Translations under genes and position numbers: made by a program
Shown: piece by piece, positions 10,448 through 21,728 of the stretch
How the letters are laid out: every line of letters begins with the position of its first letter
Numbering within the stretch: position 1 is the first letter of the stretch
Source of the DNA: Purshia tridentata
Taxonomy: Eukaryota; Streptophyta; Magnoliopsida; Rosales; Rosaceae
Reading direction: 5' to 3'
Assembly (NCBI GenBank): GCA_003254885.1
Contig: QANT01006314.1
Location: 1 to 32,111 of the forward strand
DNA length: 32,111 nt
Notes under the pieces: model-generated
Told to the model about the DNA's origin: nothing
Database searches by the model: none
The model's input: only the letters and a program-made list of their open reading frames with translations

Positions 10448-11910
10448 CCCCAAAACACAAGAAAGCTGGGCAGCATCTTCAAATCATCCACTAGAGTTTT
10501 GTCTCATTTCCGGCCTCTACTTTTTGAATTCTAAAGATGCAAACAAGCACCACCATAATTTTAACACATTCCACCTTTTAACTTTAAGCCCTCCATGGAA
10601 TTATTTCAAAGTTTCTTCTTTTTCTTTTAAGCCCTCCATGGAAGAACGACCACTCAACTTTTATCACGTGCTCCAACTTTTACTGGAAAGTTGAAGTCGT
10701 CTTGAATTTCAATTTTTTGTTTTGTTTTTTTTTTTTGTTTCACTTCCATCTCTATTTTGATTGTGTCCGTTCTTTTCAGCGGGTTGGGCTTAAGGCAAGT
10801 TATAAGTTTCACCAGGTTTGATCATTTTCTTTTCTTTTTTTGTAGAGCTAATTAGAAAATATAGAAAATATCCTCTCAGGTTTATTGTCATTATCAATTT
10901 TTTCATAAAATTTCAAATTTTTCAATGTAATACATATAGATTTTAATTTAAGTAAAAAAAAAAAAAGGAAATCCACATAGATGGCCCAGTTTAATTTGAA
11001 ACAAATATAGATAACCCTCAGTTTTGGAAAAGTGTATAGGCTAGCTGTTAGGATGCATGGAATAAGAAAATTTGGTTTAGCAAAAATGTTACTAGGAGAG
11101 GAAAGTATGTAATGATTGATATGCGCTTCCCAGATGCACAGGATGAGGATACCCTCCAAGAAAAGCTGTATATGGACAAGAATCATCGCCACAAAATTTT
11201 TGCAAACGTGAATGTCATATCTGCACGGTTGGCAGAGAGATACACCATACATGATAAAGAAGAATCCCATATGGCCAGTACAATAATTTTAAGAGCAAAT
11301 ACTGACTAATGGGGCAGTTGGGATAACACCAATGCAAGCTTATAGGGCCAAGTCATTTATTGAGGGTGGTTTAAGGGAGTACTGAGTATTTGCAAGGCTA
11401 TGTAACGATTGATATGATTCCTAGATGCAGGATGAGGACACCCTCCAAGAAAAGCTTGTATATGGACAAGAATCATTGCCACAAAATTTTTGCAAACATG
11501 AATGTCACATCTGCACGGTTGGCAGAGAGATAACATCATACATGATAAAGAAGAATCCCACATGGCCAGTACAATAATTTTAAGAGCAAATACTGACTAA
11601 TGGGGCAGTTGGGATAACACCAATGCAAGCTTATAGGGCCAAGTCATTTATTGAGGGTGGTTTAAGGGGGTACTGAGTATTTGCAAGGCTACGGGGTTAT
11701 GCAGAGGAATTTAAGTGGACAAATCTAGACACAAGTGTGCGTAAAGTGTGACTTCATTGAAGAACTTCCCCTTGGTCTATATGTAGTGCATTGACTTAAA
11801 TTACAATTTATATGTTCTATATTGAAAATTTTGAAATTTTATAAGAAAAATTGCAAATGAAAATAAATCTGTGAGAAGTACTTTGTAATTAGCCTTTTGT
11901 TTATGTAAAA
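10448..11910. repeat. Segmental duplication copy A (pairs with 13102-14030)
   Basis: Long stretches match 13102-14030 in the same orientation: AAAGCTGGGCAGCATCTTCA at both left ends, the CTTTAAGCCCTCCATGGA block, the CACCAATGCAAGCTTATAGG block, and the right-end block AACTTCCCCTTGGTCTATAT. Copy A is longer because it carries an extra tandem repeat (11106-11690). Both copies hold a short plus-strand frame starting M(E/D)E and containing LNFYHVLQLL, which I do not recognise. I see no intact gene. Confidence 0.85.
11106..11690. repeat. Tandem repeat of about 293 bp, two copies
   Basis: ATGTAATGATTGATATG near 11107 recurs as ATGTAACGATTGATATG near 11400. The two units stay nearly identical through CAGTTGGGATAACACCAATG and GAGTATTTGCAAGGCTA, with a few short indels. 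Small open frames exist on both strands but indels disrupt them between copies, so coding is not supported. The source sequence is unknown. Confidence 0.9.
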
Positions 11911-12644
11911 ATCTACTGGGACCCTCACAATCAAGTTAGACGAGATGTTTGGCTGACATGTGCAAGCCGATGAGCCAAAAGGTTAAGCCGAACATGCCGT
12001 ATGAGAGTTGAAACATTCTCGTGCAATCTGACCAGATAAGAGTACCGCTGTGGTACAAACCGAAGATACTCCGATGGTAAAGTCAGTATAACGCAAGGAA
12101 GAAGAAGTAATAGCAAATGATGAACACAGCAAAAACTTGGGAGAAAGATGAAGGAAAAGAGGCAAAGTCTTGGTTTATTTCTTCAGAGTGTGGGCAAGTT
12201 TTTTCTGAAAATTGTCCCGCTTAACCTAATGAAAGTCCTCTTATTTATAAGCATAGGGTAAGAAATATTTTTCTGGGTTTGTAAGGTGATCATGGCTGAT
12301 TATAGGTTTTAAATGTCATGCTTATAGCTGGCTGGATAGTTGGCGGGCTTCCATTTATTGCAAGGGAGGTGACTACCAATTGGCTGGAGGCCACTTGCAT
12401 GGGATGAAAAGTAAGGCAAAGTGAATATGCAATAAATAGAAAGCATTAATGTGCCTTCCGTGTGTCAGGAGTAATAAATGCTTGTGGAGGTTTGTGCTCG
12501 GCTCGGATAAGTATGAGTCAAAGAGGATCGATTTGATCCGATCAAAAGCTTATGAGTTACAATTAGCCCACACATGTCTTGGCTTTTTCGAGATTGTGCT
12601 TGGATCGGAAGAGTCAAACGAATCCGATCCGAACTGGAAAAAAT
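11911..12644. mobile_element. Inserted block of about 730 bp, possible solo LTR
   Basis: The block separates duplicate flank A from the duplicated IspD end and has no counterpart at the matching place in the other copy (about 14030-14078, only some 50 bp). Its text, including ACTCCGATGGTAAAGTCAGT and a TATTTATAAGCATAG box, has the flavour of plant LTRs. I could not fix TG..CA ends, a target duplication, a primer-binding site or a coding domain, so solo LTR is a guess. Confidence 0.35.
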
Positions 12645-13058
12645 GATTAAAATTGGAAAAAATTCTTTTCACCTCAGGTTTCGACACAATGGAAGAACAA
12701 AAAAATTACAAGCACAAACATAAAATCTGCAAGTGAAGATTATTTGGAAGACTTTTCCGAGCTCATACTTAATATTCTTTCTACAAGTAATAAATCATCT
12801 GGGGTTGTAACCTGCGAAACATTAGCACATTATTGGCAATTCAATGAAATAAGATTTCCTTGACCAAAAACAAATGAAATGGGAATTTTGTTCCGGTTTA
12901 CATAGAATGAACTTCCTTGGTTTTGTATTACAGTTAGATATTCCACTTCTCAAAAGATAGAAAAGATGTTTCACGTTGGTGTAAGATCCTTCAGTGATGT
13001 ACACAGGGTGTTGAAGGTGCTTGACAATAGACACGTCATCAATCACTTCAAGGCCTTC
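12645..13058 (-). pseudogene. Decayed duplicate of the last two IspD exons
   Basis: This is a second copy of 14078-14498, the 3' end of the IspD gene. A copy of exon 12 (12811-12740) keeps its acceptor, VTTPDDLLL and a stop codon. A copy of exon 11 (about 13057-12975) still reads [20 protein letters not shown] but has lost its splice acceptor, and a 9-base loss removed the end of the exon with its donor. The intron between is kept, so this arose by DNA duplication and not by retrotransposition. The upstream ten exons are missing. It cannot give a functional enzyme. Confidence 0.9.
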
Positions 13059-13101
13059 TTAATTTATTCAGAAAAATTCTATAAAGCAGATGATTTGTAC
13101 G

Positions 13102-14030
13102 GAAAAACACCAAAGCTGGGCAGCATCTTCAAATCAGCCACTAGAGTTTTGCCTCATGTCCCACCTTTACCTTTTGTCCCCAAGGTGCATAACCACCACC
13201 AAGATTTTAACACAAGTTCGACCTTTTGATTTGCTTCTTCGAATTCAAAGATTCTTCTTTCTTCTTTAAGCCCTCCATGGACGAACCACCACCACTCAAC
13301 TTTTATCACGTCCTCCAACTTTTAATAGAGAATTTAAGCCACCTTGAATTTCCAACTTTGATTGTGTCCGTCGTTTTCACCAGCTTGGGGTTTAAGATAA
13401 ATTATAAGTTTCATCATTATTTATAAGGACTAATTAGAAAGTACCTTCTCAGCTTTATTGTCATTTTCAAGTCCTCCATAAAACTTTAAATTTTTCAATA
13501 TAAATTATAATACATATAAATTTTAATTTAAGTCAGTACAGATATGGATAACCCTCAGTTTGATTGGTATGCTTTTTGAAAAATGGAAAAGTGTATAGGC
13601 CAGCTGTTAGAATGCATGGAATAGATATGGAAGGAAATTTTGGTTTAGAGAGAGACATGGTAAACAAGAATCCCACTTGACCACTACAATCATTTCGAGA
13701 GCAAATAATGTCTTGATTGAGCAGTTGACACCAATGCAAGCTTATAGGGAAGAAAATAGCACTTATTAAGGGTGGTCTAAGGGAGTAGTATGCAAGACTA
13801 TGGAATTATGCACAGAAATTGAAGAGGACAAATCCAAACACAAGCCTACACTTCATTGCACAACTTCCCCTTGGTCTATATGTAGTACTAACTACTAAGT
13901 ACATTGACTTAAATTAAAATTTATATGTACCATATTGAAAAATTTGTAACCTTATAGAGGTAATTGAAAATGAAAATAAAACTGGGAGAGGTACTTTGCA
14001 ATTAGCCCTTATTTATATGAATGGTAATTC
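13102..14030. repeat. Segmental duplication copy A' (pairs with 10448-11910)
   Basis: This is the shorter partner of the downstream flank copy. It lies directly between the true IspD 3' end and the decayed exon copies, so the order on the minus strand is IspD end, A', decayed IspD end, inserted block, A. That order fits a tandem duplication of one unit made of the IspD 3' end plus its flank. A plus-strand frame at about 13277-13426 starts MDEPPPLNFYHVLQLLIE; no function is known. Confidence 0.85.
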
Positions 14031-14172
14031 GATCATTTCATATTCTGCAAGTTACAACTACTCTCGTCTAAAAAAAGGATTAAAATTGGAAAATTTTCTT
14101 TTCACCTCAGGTTTCGACACAATGGAAGAACAAAAAAATTACAAGCACAAACAAAAAATCAGCAAGTGAAGA

Positions 14173-17100
14173 TTATTCGGAAGACTTTTCCGAGTTCATA
14201 CTTAATATTCTTTCTGCAAGTAATAAATCATCTGGGGTTGTGACCTGTAAAACATTAGCACATTATTTGAAGTCAATGAAATGAGATTTCCTTGACCAAA
14301 AACAAATGAAATGGGAATTTTGTTCTGGTTTACATAGAATGAACTTCCTTGGTTTTGTATTAAAGTTAGATATTCCACTTCTCAAGATAGAAAAGATGTT
14401 TCACTACCTTGATGTTGGTGTAAGATCCTTCAGTTATGTACACAGGATGTTGAAGGTGCTCGACAATAGACACGTCATCAGTCACTTCAAGGCCTTCTCT
14501 GTGGTAAGTACAATTGTTCAGAATAAGTATAACAGTGACCATCGTCAACTTATAATAAGATTGTTTTTTTTTTCAAATAAAAATGATTTAGTAGTATCTA
14601 CTTCTTTGGGTACATCAAGCAATCCCACACCAATAACTTGAAACTACAGAACAAATATCGGCCTCTCATGGGAACACTAGCTTATGATAGAATATCTGAT
14701 TTGGAAAAGGCTGGTTTGTTCAGTTCCTCAAAATTTAATAAAATTAACTCATTACCCTGATACTTAATTATTTATTTACAGCAGTTTTTAGCAATCAGTT
14801 TACAACTAAATTATGCAACATAAATCAGTAAGTACCTATTTACAAGCTCAAAACCCTTTTTGAGCAACGCAGGTTTGATGACCTGTAGGGATTGATAGGC
14901 AGTAACGATTAGAATGTTCTCAACCAGTTAAATGAGAGATATAAATGCTTTAAATTGAAAACCTGGGGTGTCTGCATTTCCCAAAGTGTTTTCCTGTCCA
15001 GAGTTCTGACTACGAAAGACTCACTATTTGCCTGCATATAAATTAGAAAAATGTTTCACCAATCGCAAGGTCAGTTAAATGAAAGAATTCACAGTGAATT
15101 ATGTAATGCAGACAGGTTGCAGGACCTATTAGGTGTGTTTAGATGGGGAAAAGAAAAAAGAAAACAAAGCAGCACAGATATAAGCACCCCAAGTTTTGCA
15201 TCAAACTAATCTATTGACAAGTAGTTCATCAGAGAAAAATGAGTTATCTGAGCCGTGAAGGATTGACAGGGCAAACTGCTGTGGTCTAACAATGCTTGTC
15301 ATACTAATTAAGGGAGCACTTAGACAGATTTGAATGCAGATTTTCGTAAAATGACCTTGTGTAGCCATTTCAGTAACCGGTGTCAATTTCAATCTTACCA
15401 ACCAAGTTGATCACATTGGCAACGGGTAAATGATGCTTACACAGGATCTCAGTGCTTTCTCTTGAAAGAATAGAAGTTGAGGTCGAGTTGTTTAGACTTG
15501 TAAGCAAGAATGAATCTCCAAAAGGTCAGCTCCCACAGTTAGGATTGCAATTTCATACATTTCCAAAGCACACTTTCCAAAATTTACACACACTGGTTAT
15601 TACCCAGTAAGTCTTGGACTAATGATCCTCCCAATATTGGGAGGACCATTACTTTCAATTGACATAATGAAAAATCATTTCAACGTCAAGTAATGATGAT
15701 TCACAAAAGACCGGAGCCTCTTAAAATGTTGACAAAAGATAAAAAGCAGGCAACTACACAATTAGAAAGTCTTTTCAAGGTCTATCTTTTCCTTGCTTTT
15801 GCACTTTTAAAAAGTGTATAGAATTGCTGCATTAAAAATAAGCTCAGAAAGCTGAAAAAAACTGTTCATGGGTTGTCAATATGGAGTTGCATTACTGAGT
15901 CAAACAAAACATATTCATATTTTTTAAAGAAGAATAATCTCAATGTCTAAGGAAGTTTGGACTATGAATTCAGACCAAATTCCATCAGCAAAAACAATGC
16001 TTAGCTCAACTGCATGCTGGGAAGGAAACATATATGATCTTTGACGCAACTAAAAGTACAAGGAAATGTGAAAACTAGCAGCTACAAGATGCCCTGACAT
16101 ATTTGTTTCAATAAAAGGAAAACATGGAGATACTAAACTGACATGCACGTATGTATAAGCTGTAGTATAAATATGAAAGGAAGTCCTCAGGATGTATACA
16201 TACCTCTTTGATTGTAGCTTTTGCTGGAACACCAAGTACAGCTGCTCCATTTAACCAACCATCTTTAAGAACCTAAAAGCATACAATTCTTATCGTAAGA
16301 AATCCAACTTCATCTAAACCCCAAAAAAAAAAATCACAAAAATTTTAAGGATACACTTAAATAATATTGAAACAAGCACATATAAATTAATGACCAACAC
16401 TCAGAAATTCCATAGAGCTAATACCCTGCAAATTGATTTCTGTGCTTGGACATGTTGACTCCAACACTCGGGAAGTGTACCAAAAACATGTATTTGATAA
16501 TTGATATTTTCGAACACTAATTTATTTAGATAAGCAGGATTGCTCTCTACCTCAAAAGATAATGCATAATGATACGTATCAAAGCATAGTACATAATGAC
16601 CATCAGACCATGAGAGATGACAAAATCCAATGCACTTGATGTATGCAGGGGAAAAAATCTCAAATTCAAACCTTCTCTACATCTCCTGATGATACCAAGG
16701 GTCTAGCAGAATCATGGATGCAAACAAGCTCAGAGGTCAAATCAACTGCCTGGACACAGAAGTTGTATTCAAAGATTAGTAAATGAGTTTATGCTTACTA
16801 TACAACAAAATTCAGAGAAGAAAATTTGAAGATAGCAATTGCTTTCCAAAAAGTCAAATTAAGAAATTTCATTGTGTTCTATCTGTTACTTATAAGCTAC
16901 TACACTCATGGTGCATATAGAAACATGGAAGAATAATTTCCAAAACAATGGAAAACGCGAGAGACAGAGAGAGACAGAGGGAAAAAAAAGCCATCAACCA
17001 TACCAAAACATGCAGGGAGATAAACGCTTAGCTGTTAATATGGAAAAGAAAAAAATAATACGCATAAAGATAGATTGATGTGCTAAATAACTATGTTTAC

Positions 17101-19145
17101 ATAACATATTAACCACATAATATGCAGCATATCAACATCCACTGACAACAATAATCGAGAAGAGGTCCAATGGTACTTTATCATACCCATGGCTTCTTAT
17201 ATTCCAAATGAGGACTTTTAAGTGCATCAAAGAAGGAATTAATAAATTTATCCAGCAAGAGTTGAGTCCATGCATCCTATATTATTAATCCCATATTTCT
17301 CGAAATGAGTCTTAGGGATTAAAGTGAAAACTGCCTCCTGCTGTACACCATAATGTTGCATTCCTGATGAAAAGAAAACTTTCAACAAACATCTATACGT
17401 TGGACCAAATTTTCATCATAGGAGCATATTCCCAGATGCAACACTTGATAGTCTTCTAAGTTTTAATTATCAATTAAGCTCATGCAAGACACTTTGAGAT
17501 GAAGCAGAGAAGACACTTAAGAATAACTTCAAATCAGGTTGATTCAATATTAGGCAAAAACAGAGAGACATTTCCCAAGAAAACAATAATAATAGACTTC
17601 TTTACAATTAAGGAAACATCTCTTTTTGGGTTAAGTATGAAAAAGAAACAATCTCCATGCACCTGGAGTCCATTGTAGACAGAATCTTGTCTTTCCTTCC
17701 CAGGTAGCGTGAATTTAAGTTCCATCTGGATCTTATGTACGATGTCTGAGTACATGATCATAACCAGATTATTTTAAATGCCTCCTAGAACACTACACTC
17801 AATAGATAAACCATGTCCAAGAGGCCAATGAATGTTACAAGGAGGAAAATAAAAAGAGGACTCAAACCTTCAAAAATATCCTTGTAGGAAGGATCACAAA
17901 CTACAATGATTTCCTTGACTTCAGGCATGCGTGAGAAAGTGTATAAGCTGCATGGAGTCAGCAGATAATCACTCAGACGAGCATAATATTTGTTTTAAAA
18001 ATAAATAATAAATAAAACAAGATGAGTTAGAAAGGTAACCCATATTTGCCCGAGATACACCATCATAATGTTACCTTATGAGGCAGAACCTATGCCAAGT
18101 GAGTCCTACCTAAGACACTAGCAACTAGAACTATACAAACACAAACCAGGTCAGATTTTCAGTCACATAAGGCTAATTATATGCAATGACCTAACAGCTC
18201 ATCCAAAAGTGTTAGCTGAAGCTAACATTTGGGTTCCTAGACCTTACTGCATACCCTAAATCTCTCCAGCACATAACCAATTTCAGATTTAGGGTATCAC
18301 AATATCCCCTCCTTTAGACCTTGGCACCCTAGCCAAGATGAGAATCACGTATCACTCATATACCAATAGAAAGACCTTTCTGATGTGGGATGCAACCATA
18401 TACCTACCTACAAATCCGCTTCCTCTTAGAGCAGAAGTCAACACCCTTTCCCTCCTGGCAGGGAGCTGTCATCATAACCACGGCCCCTAAATCTCACATA
18501 GGCAAGGGGTTGGGTTGCTCTAAAGCCTCTAATAGCATTTGTAACAACCCAAGATCTCCTCCAAAAGTGATAACTGAAGTTGAGATTTGGATTCATAGTT
18601 CTTAGTTAAGTATCCTAAATCCCTAATGAAAAATTGATGTGGGATTCATGGTATCACAATATGTCTAGAAACTGGCGTTTAATAATGTATCAACTCAAAC
18701 ATGGTATTGCCTGCGAGGAATTTTTGGCACCTACAACTGACTGTGGTTCTTGAAATGAAATAGTCTAAACTACCCAGATGCATTCATTTTGTGGTCCTTC
18801 TGAAGGTATAAAAAGGAAACATATATCCGTCATTATAATTAATTCTTTCAATTGAAAAAAGTACTCATAATCTCAAGGGATATGATGTAAATGCACTATA
18901 TAGGCACTCCATACATGGTTTACCAGTAGTTGGTTCACTTAGTTTTGAGAAGTGCTCTATAAATTAGAAACATTCTCCAAGTGGATCGAAAGAGTGTCAA
19001 TATTTTACCTATACAATGCAATTGGCTGGCCCAATAGCGGAAGATATTGCTTTGGCATGCTGGCCTACTTGCACAAACACAACAGAAAAGCATCATCTGG
19101 TAGGGTTGGAATGAGCAAAAGCTGTAGATGAAGATGACAGAACAA

Positions 19146-19179
<34 letters not shown>

Positions 19180-19745
19180 ACAAGCAGACACTCAAAAGAT
19201 TGGAATTGATGATGAAAATGAGTAATGGAAAAGAGGTGATACCCAAGAGGACTTACACCCATTCTTTTGCCCTTCCCTCCAGCCAAAAGAATCACTGAAA
19301 CGGTTTTCTCTTTCACTATTCTAGACTCTGGTTTCTGCATAATGAAAATCACAATTCTTTTTCAAACTCTTTAGATAAATGAATTTTAAATAATAACTGA
19401 TTGAAAAGAAGAGTCAATTTTAAAAATTTTGGTTTGCTTACATCAACATGGTCAAGTTTTGCAGAGCAACAAGTGAAGCTTGGGTTTGTAATTCTATTCT
19501 TATACTTGCCCCTGAAATTGAATCGATGACCTGAGAGCACCAAAGCCTGAGTGTCAGTGACAATAGAAACAAAGCAAACAATGTTTTGATGAGATGACTA
19601 AGAAACAGAGCTTGGAGTTGGAGTTACCTGCAAATCTTAGATTCGAGTGTGCAATTGGTGGAATTCGGAGAGTGGGGTTATCACTTGAGAAGACAACCGA
19701 AGAAGAGAGAGTGAGGTCAAGTCCCCCAACACAAAGCCCCATCAT
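14173..19745 (-). CDS. ISPD: 2-C-methyl-D-erythritol 4-phosphate cytidylyltransferase, plastid
   Basis: Twelve exons on the minus strand: 19745-19628, 19530-19442, 19334-19257, 19064-19009, 17947-17868, 17745-17663, 16749-16672, 16272-16204, 15031-14963, 14882-14836, 14498-14408, 14244-14173. Every junction is GT-AG and phases agree, giving 309 residues, the usual plant length. The enzyme joins CTP and MEP to form CDP-methylerythritol in the plastid MEP pathway to isoprenoids. Residues 1 to about 65 are a Ser-rich transit peptide. The nucleotide loop [11 protein letters not shown] is at 85-95, followed by MPKQY (Lys100). PGKERQDSV (155-163), HDSARPLV (180-187), TLWEMQTPQ (232-240), TDD (262-264) and GSYTNIKVT (280-288, with the conserved Lys286) complete the family motifs. 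All expected motifs are present, so the gene looks functional. Two start codons are adjacent (19745, 19742). NDUFB3 lies divergently upstream. Confidence 0.96.
15621..15650. repeat. 30-bp near-perfect palindrome in IspD intron 8
   Basis: AATGATCCTCCCAAT is followed at once by its near reverse complement ATTGGGAGGACCATT; 28 of 30 positions pair, the inner 20 perfectly. It lies deep in the large intron between exons 8 and 9. It may be a hairpin relic of a small element. Confidence 0.75.
18204..18665. repeat. Degraded small retroelement-like repeat in IspD intron 4
   Basis: Two related segments of about 100 bp in the same orientation (18204-18306 and 18563-18665) share CAAAAGTG.TA.CTGAAG, TA.CCTAAAT and GGTATCACAATAT. 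The part between holds GATGTGGGATGCA and GCATTTGTAACAACCCAAG, wording like that of small LTR elements of the TRIM type. It is too decayed for firm classing and lies within the intron between exons 5 and 4. Confidence 0.4.
19148..19177. repeat. (CA)n microsatellite in IspD intron 3
   Basis: About fifteen uninterrupted CA units lie between exon 3 (ends 19257) and exon 4 (starts 19064). A run of this length is likely to vary between individuals. Confidence 0.95.
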
Positions 19746-19783
19746 CAGCTTCAGAGTTCAGAATTCAGAGTTCAGAGTTAGAG

Positions 19784-19807
19784 CTCAGAGAGAGAGAGAG
19801 AGAGAGA
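19784..19807. repeat. (GA)n microsatellite upstream of the IspD start
   Basis: GA units run for about 20 bases, 40 bases upstream of the IspD start codon at 19745. On the coding strand this is a CT-rich tract, common in plant 5' leaders, and it could be transcribed. Confidence 0.85.
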
Positions 19808-20415
19808 TTATCCAAACTCTAACGTTAAAGGAGTAAACCTTGACCTCTCTAACTGAGTACCTGTTTTGTTTAAAATGCCAACAGCCCAGAAGCGTTTATT
19901 CCTTGCAACTTGGAGACAAAACACCAGAAATCCAGTATTAGGGACTGTTTGGGTGTTTGGGATTATGTTGGAAACATTTTGTCTCAAGAAGCACATAAAT
20001 ATTAAATTTCATTATTAAAATTCAAGATGATTTTATGTAGTAGATTTGGAGGGTAAACTACATATTTACGAGTGTGTTTTAACTTTTAACCAAAGAATTA
20101 AATTTTAGATTTTGAATAAATTTTAATTCTGTTGAAAATTTAAATTAAAATAATTGAAACTTTTAATAATATTTCGACAATTTCAATTTAGTAATATTTT
20201 AAAATTTAATTCCATGATTTTAACCCGAAATTAGATTTTGTTGGTTTAAATTATACCAAATTGGTGGTGGTGTTTTTTGTAGTTTGCCATTTTAGAAATT
20301 TTGCACATAAATACTTTTATTTTCATTTTTTTTTATGACTCAAATATTTGAATCTTTGACCTAACTAATCCCAAGGGCACATGTAGACCCATCAATTTAA
20401 ACGGCCAGGACAAAC

Positions 20416-21269
20416 CCCCAACTCCATAAAAGGTTGATAGTGGAATTGGGTGATGGTAGCCTTAACAGGTAGGGCTGGTATTTTGAACCGAATACCAACT
20501 AAATTGATTGTCCCGACCGATTTTTATGTGTTGATTTTTATGATCTTCGGTGGAAGCTCATTGTCGCACGTACAATTTCCACCTTCGAGCACCACCACAT
20601 GAGACCTCCCCAGCCCACGTCGATTTACACTCCTTCCAGACCTCCCCTACCACCAACACCACGTCCCAAGACACCCCTTCCAACAAAATATACTCTGACT
20701 TCCACTTATCGTATCTTTAGGGGGTTCAAGCACTTCTCAAAAGACAAAAGTCTAAAAAAATTTGAAAGGGTTAAAACTTAAAGTCTTTAATAGAAAAAAA
20801 AGTGGGTTAGTTTTTCAAATTTCTCATTTTTAAGCCTTTAAAAAACCCCAACTCCATAAAAGGTTGATAGCGGAATTGGGTGATGGTAGCCCTAACAGGT
20901 AGGGCTGTTATTTTGAACCGAATACCAACCAAACTGATTGTCCCAACCAATTTTTATGTGTCAATTTTTGTGATCTTCGGTGGAAGCTCACTGTCGCACG
21001 TACGATTTCCACCTCCGAGCACCACCACATGAGACCTCCCCAGCCCACTTCAATCTACACCCGTCCAAACCTCCCCTACCACCACCTCCCAAGACATCCC
21101 TCCCGACAAAATATACTCCGACTTCCACTGATCGTACCCCTAGAGGGTTCAAGCACTTCTCAGAAGACAAAAGTCTAAAAAAGTTTGAAAGGGTTAAAAC
21201 TTAAAAGTCTTTAATAGAAATAAAAGTGGGTTAGTTTTTAAAATTTCTCGTTTTTAAGCCTTTAAAAAA
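20416..21269. repeat. 430-bp tandem duplication in the IspD/NDUFB3 spacer
   Basis: CCCCAACTCCATAAAAGGTT opens copy 1 at 20416 and copy 2 at 20846. The copies (20416-20845 and 20846-21269) match along their length with scattered changes, including TAGGGCTG.TATTTTGAACC, CACCACATGAGACCTCCCCA and GACAAAAGTCTAAAAAA. A plus-strand frame (from about 20599 and from 20980) reads ..RGFKHFS.DKSLKKFERVKT in both copies, but it is short and I recognise no domain. The unit may come from a transposon; inverted ends could not be set. The second copy ends about 210 bp before the NDUFB3 start. Confidence 0.92.
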
Positions 21270-21330
21270 CCACTGTGAAACATGCCTTCTTTGGTTTGTA
21301 GGTTGGTGAGTTGTGGATCACTTACGGGCC

Positions 21331-21377
21331 TGGGCTCAGTCGTAGATGGATTGGATTCGGAGCCTAAACTGAGCCCA
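21331..21377. promoter_or_regulatory. Paired TGGGCT (site II-like) elements before NDUFB3
   Basis: TGGGCT occurs on the plus strand at 21331-21336 and on the minus strand at 21377-21372, about 100 to 150 bases before the start codon. TGGGCY site II motifs are known in promoters of plant nuclear genes for respiratory-chain proteins and are bound by TCP factors. Two hits at this distance fit, but the motif is short. Confidence 0.4.
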
Positions 21378-21479
21378 CCCATATTTGTACACAAGAATAC
21401 GGATGAAAATGGGCGTGTGGCGTGAGGCGTGTGCTGCAAATTTACAAGAGAAAAGAGAGAGGAAGAAGAAGAAGAAGAA

Positions 21480-21704
21480 ATGGGGAGCAGCAAACCACTG
21501 GGACCCACAGGGGAGTTCTTCAGGAGGAGGGACGCGTGGAGGAAGCACCCGATGCTAGGGAACCAGCTCCGGCACGCCACTCCTGGGCTCGGCATCGCGC
21601 TGGTGGCCTTCGGCGTCTACCTCGTCGGCGAGCAGATATACAACCGCCTCGACGCCCCTTCTTCAGCTCATCACTCCCATTCCACCTCTCACGCATCTCA
21701 CTGA
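21480..21704 (+). CDS. Mitochondrial complex I subunit NDUFB3/B12
   Basis: A single coding exon gives 74 residues. It starts MGSSKPLGPTGEFFRRRDAW, then RKHPMLGNQLRHATPG, a hydrophobic segment GLGIALVAFGVYLVGEQIY (about residues 37-55), and a Ser/His-rich tail. This is the plant form of the B12 (NDUFB3) subunit, a small one-helix accessory protein in the membrane arm of NADH dehydrogenase in the inner mitochondrial membrane. It has no redox site of its own. The ATG at 21480 is preferred over an in-frame upstream start at 21429 because the extra part is only the purine-rich GAAGAA leader. The full length and helix are as expected. IspD is divergent upstream; I recall the two Arabidopsis homologues also being neighbours (At2g02500 and At2g02510). 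Confidence 0.93.
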   Translation: MGSSKPLGPTGEFFRRRDAWRKHPMLGNQLRHATPGLGIALVAFGVYLVGEQIYNRLDAPSSAHHSHSTSHASH

Positions 21705-21728
21705 ACCAATCACTTCGCTTTCGCTTCG

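Noticed and set aside
11112..11563. Small frames within the 293-bp tandem repeat as genes
   Set aside because: Indels between the two copies break the frames, and neither strand shows a known domain.
12966..13229. 87-codon plus-strand frame
   Set aside because: It is the opposite strand of the decayed IspD exon 11 copy followed by the duplicated flank, and has no own signal.
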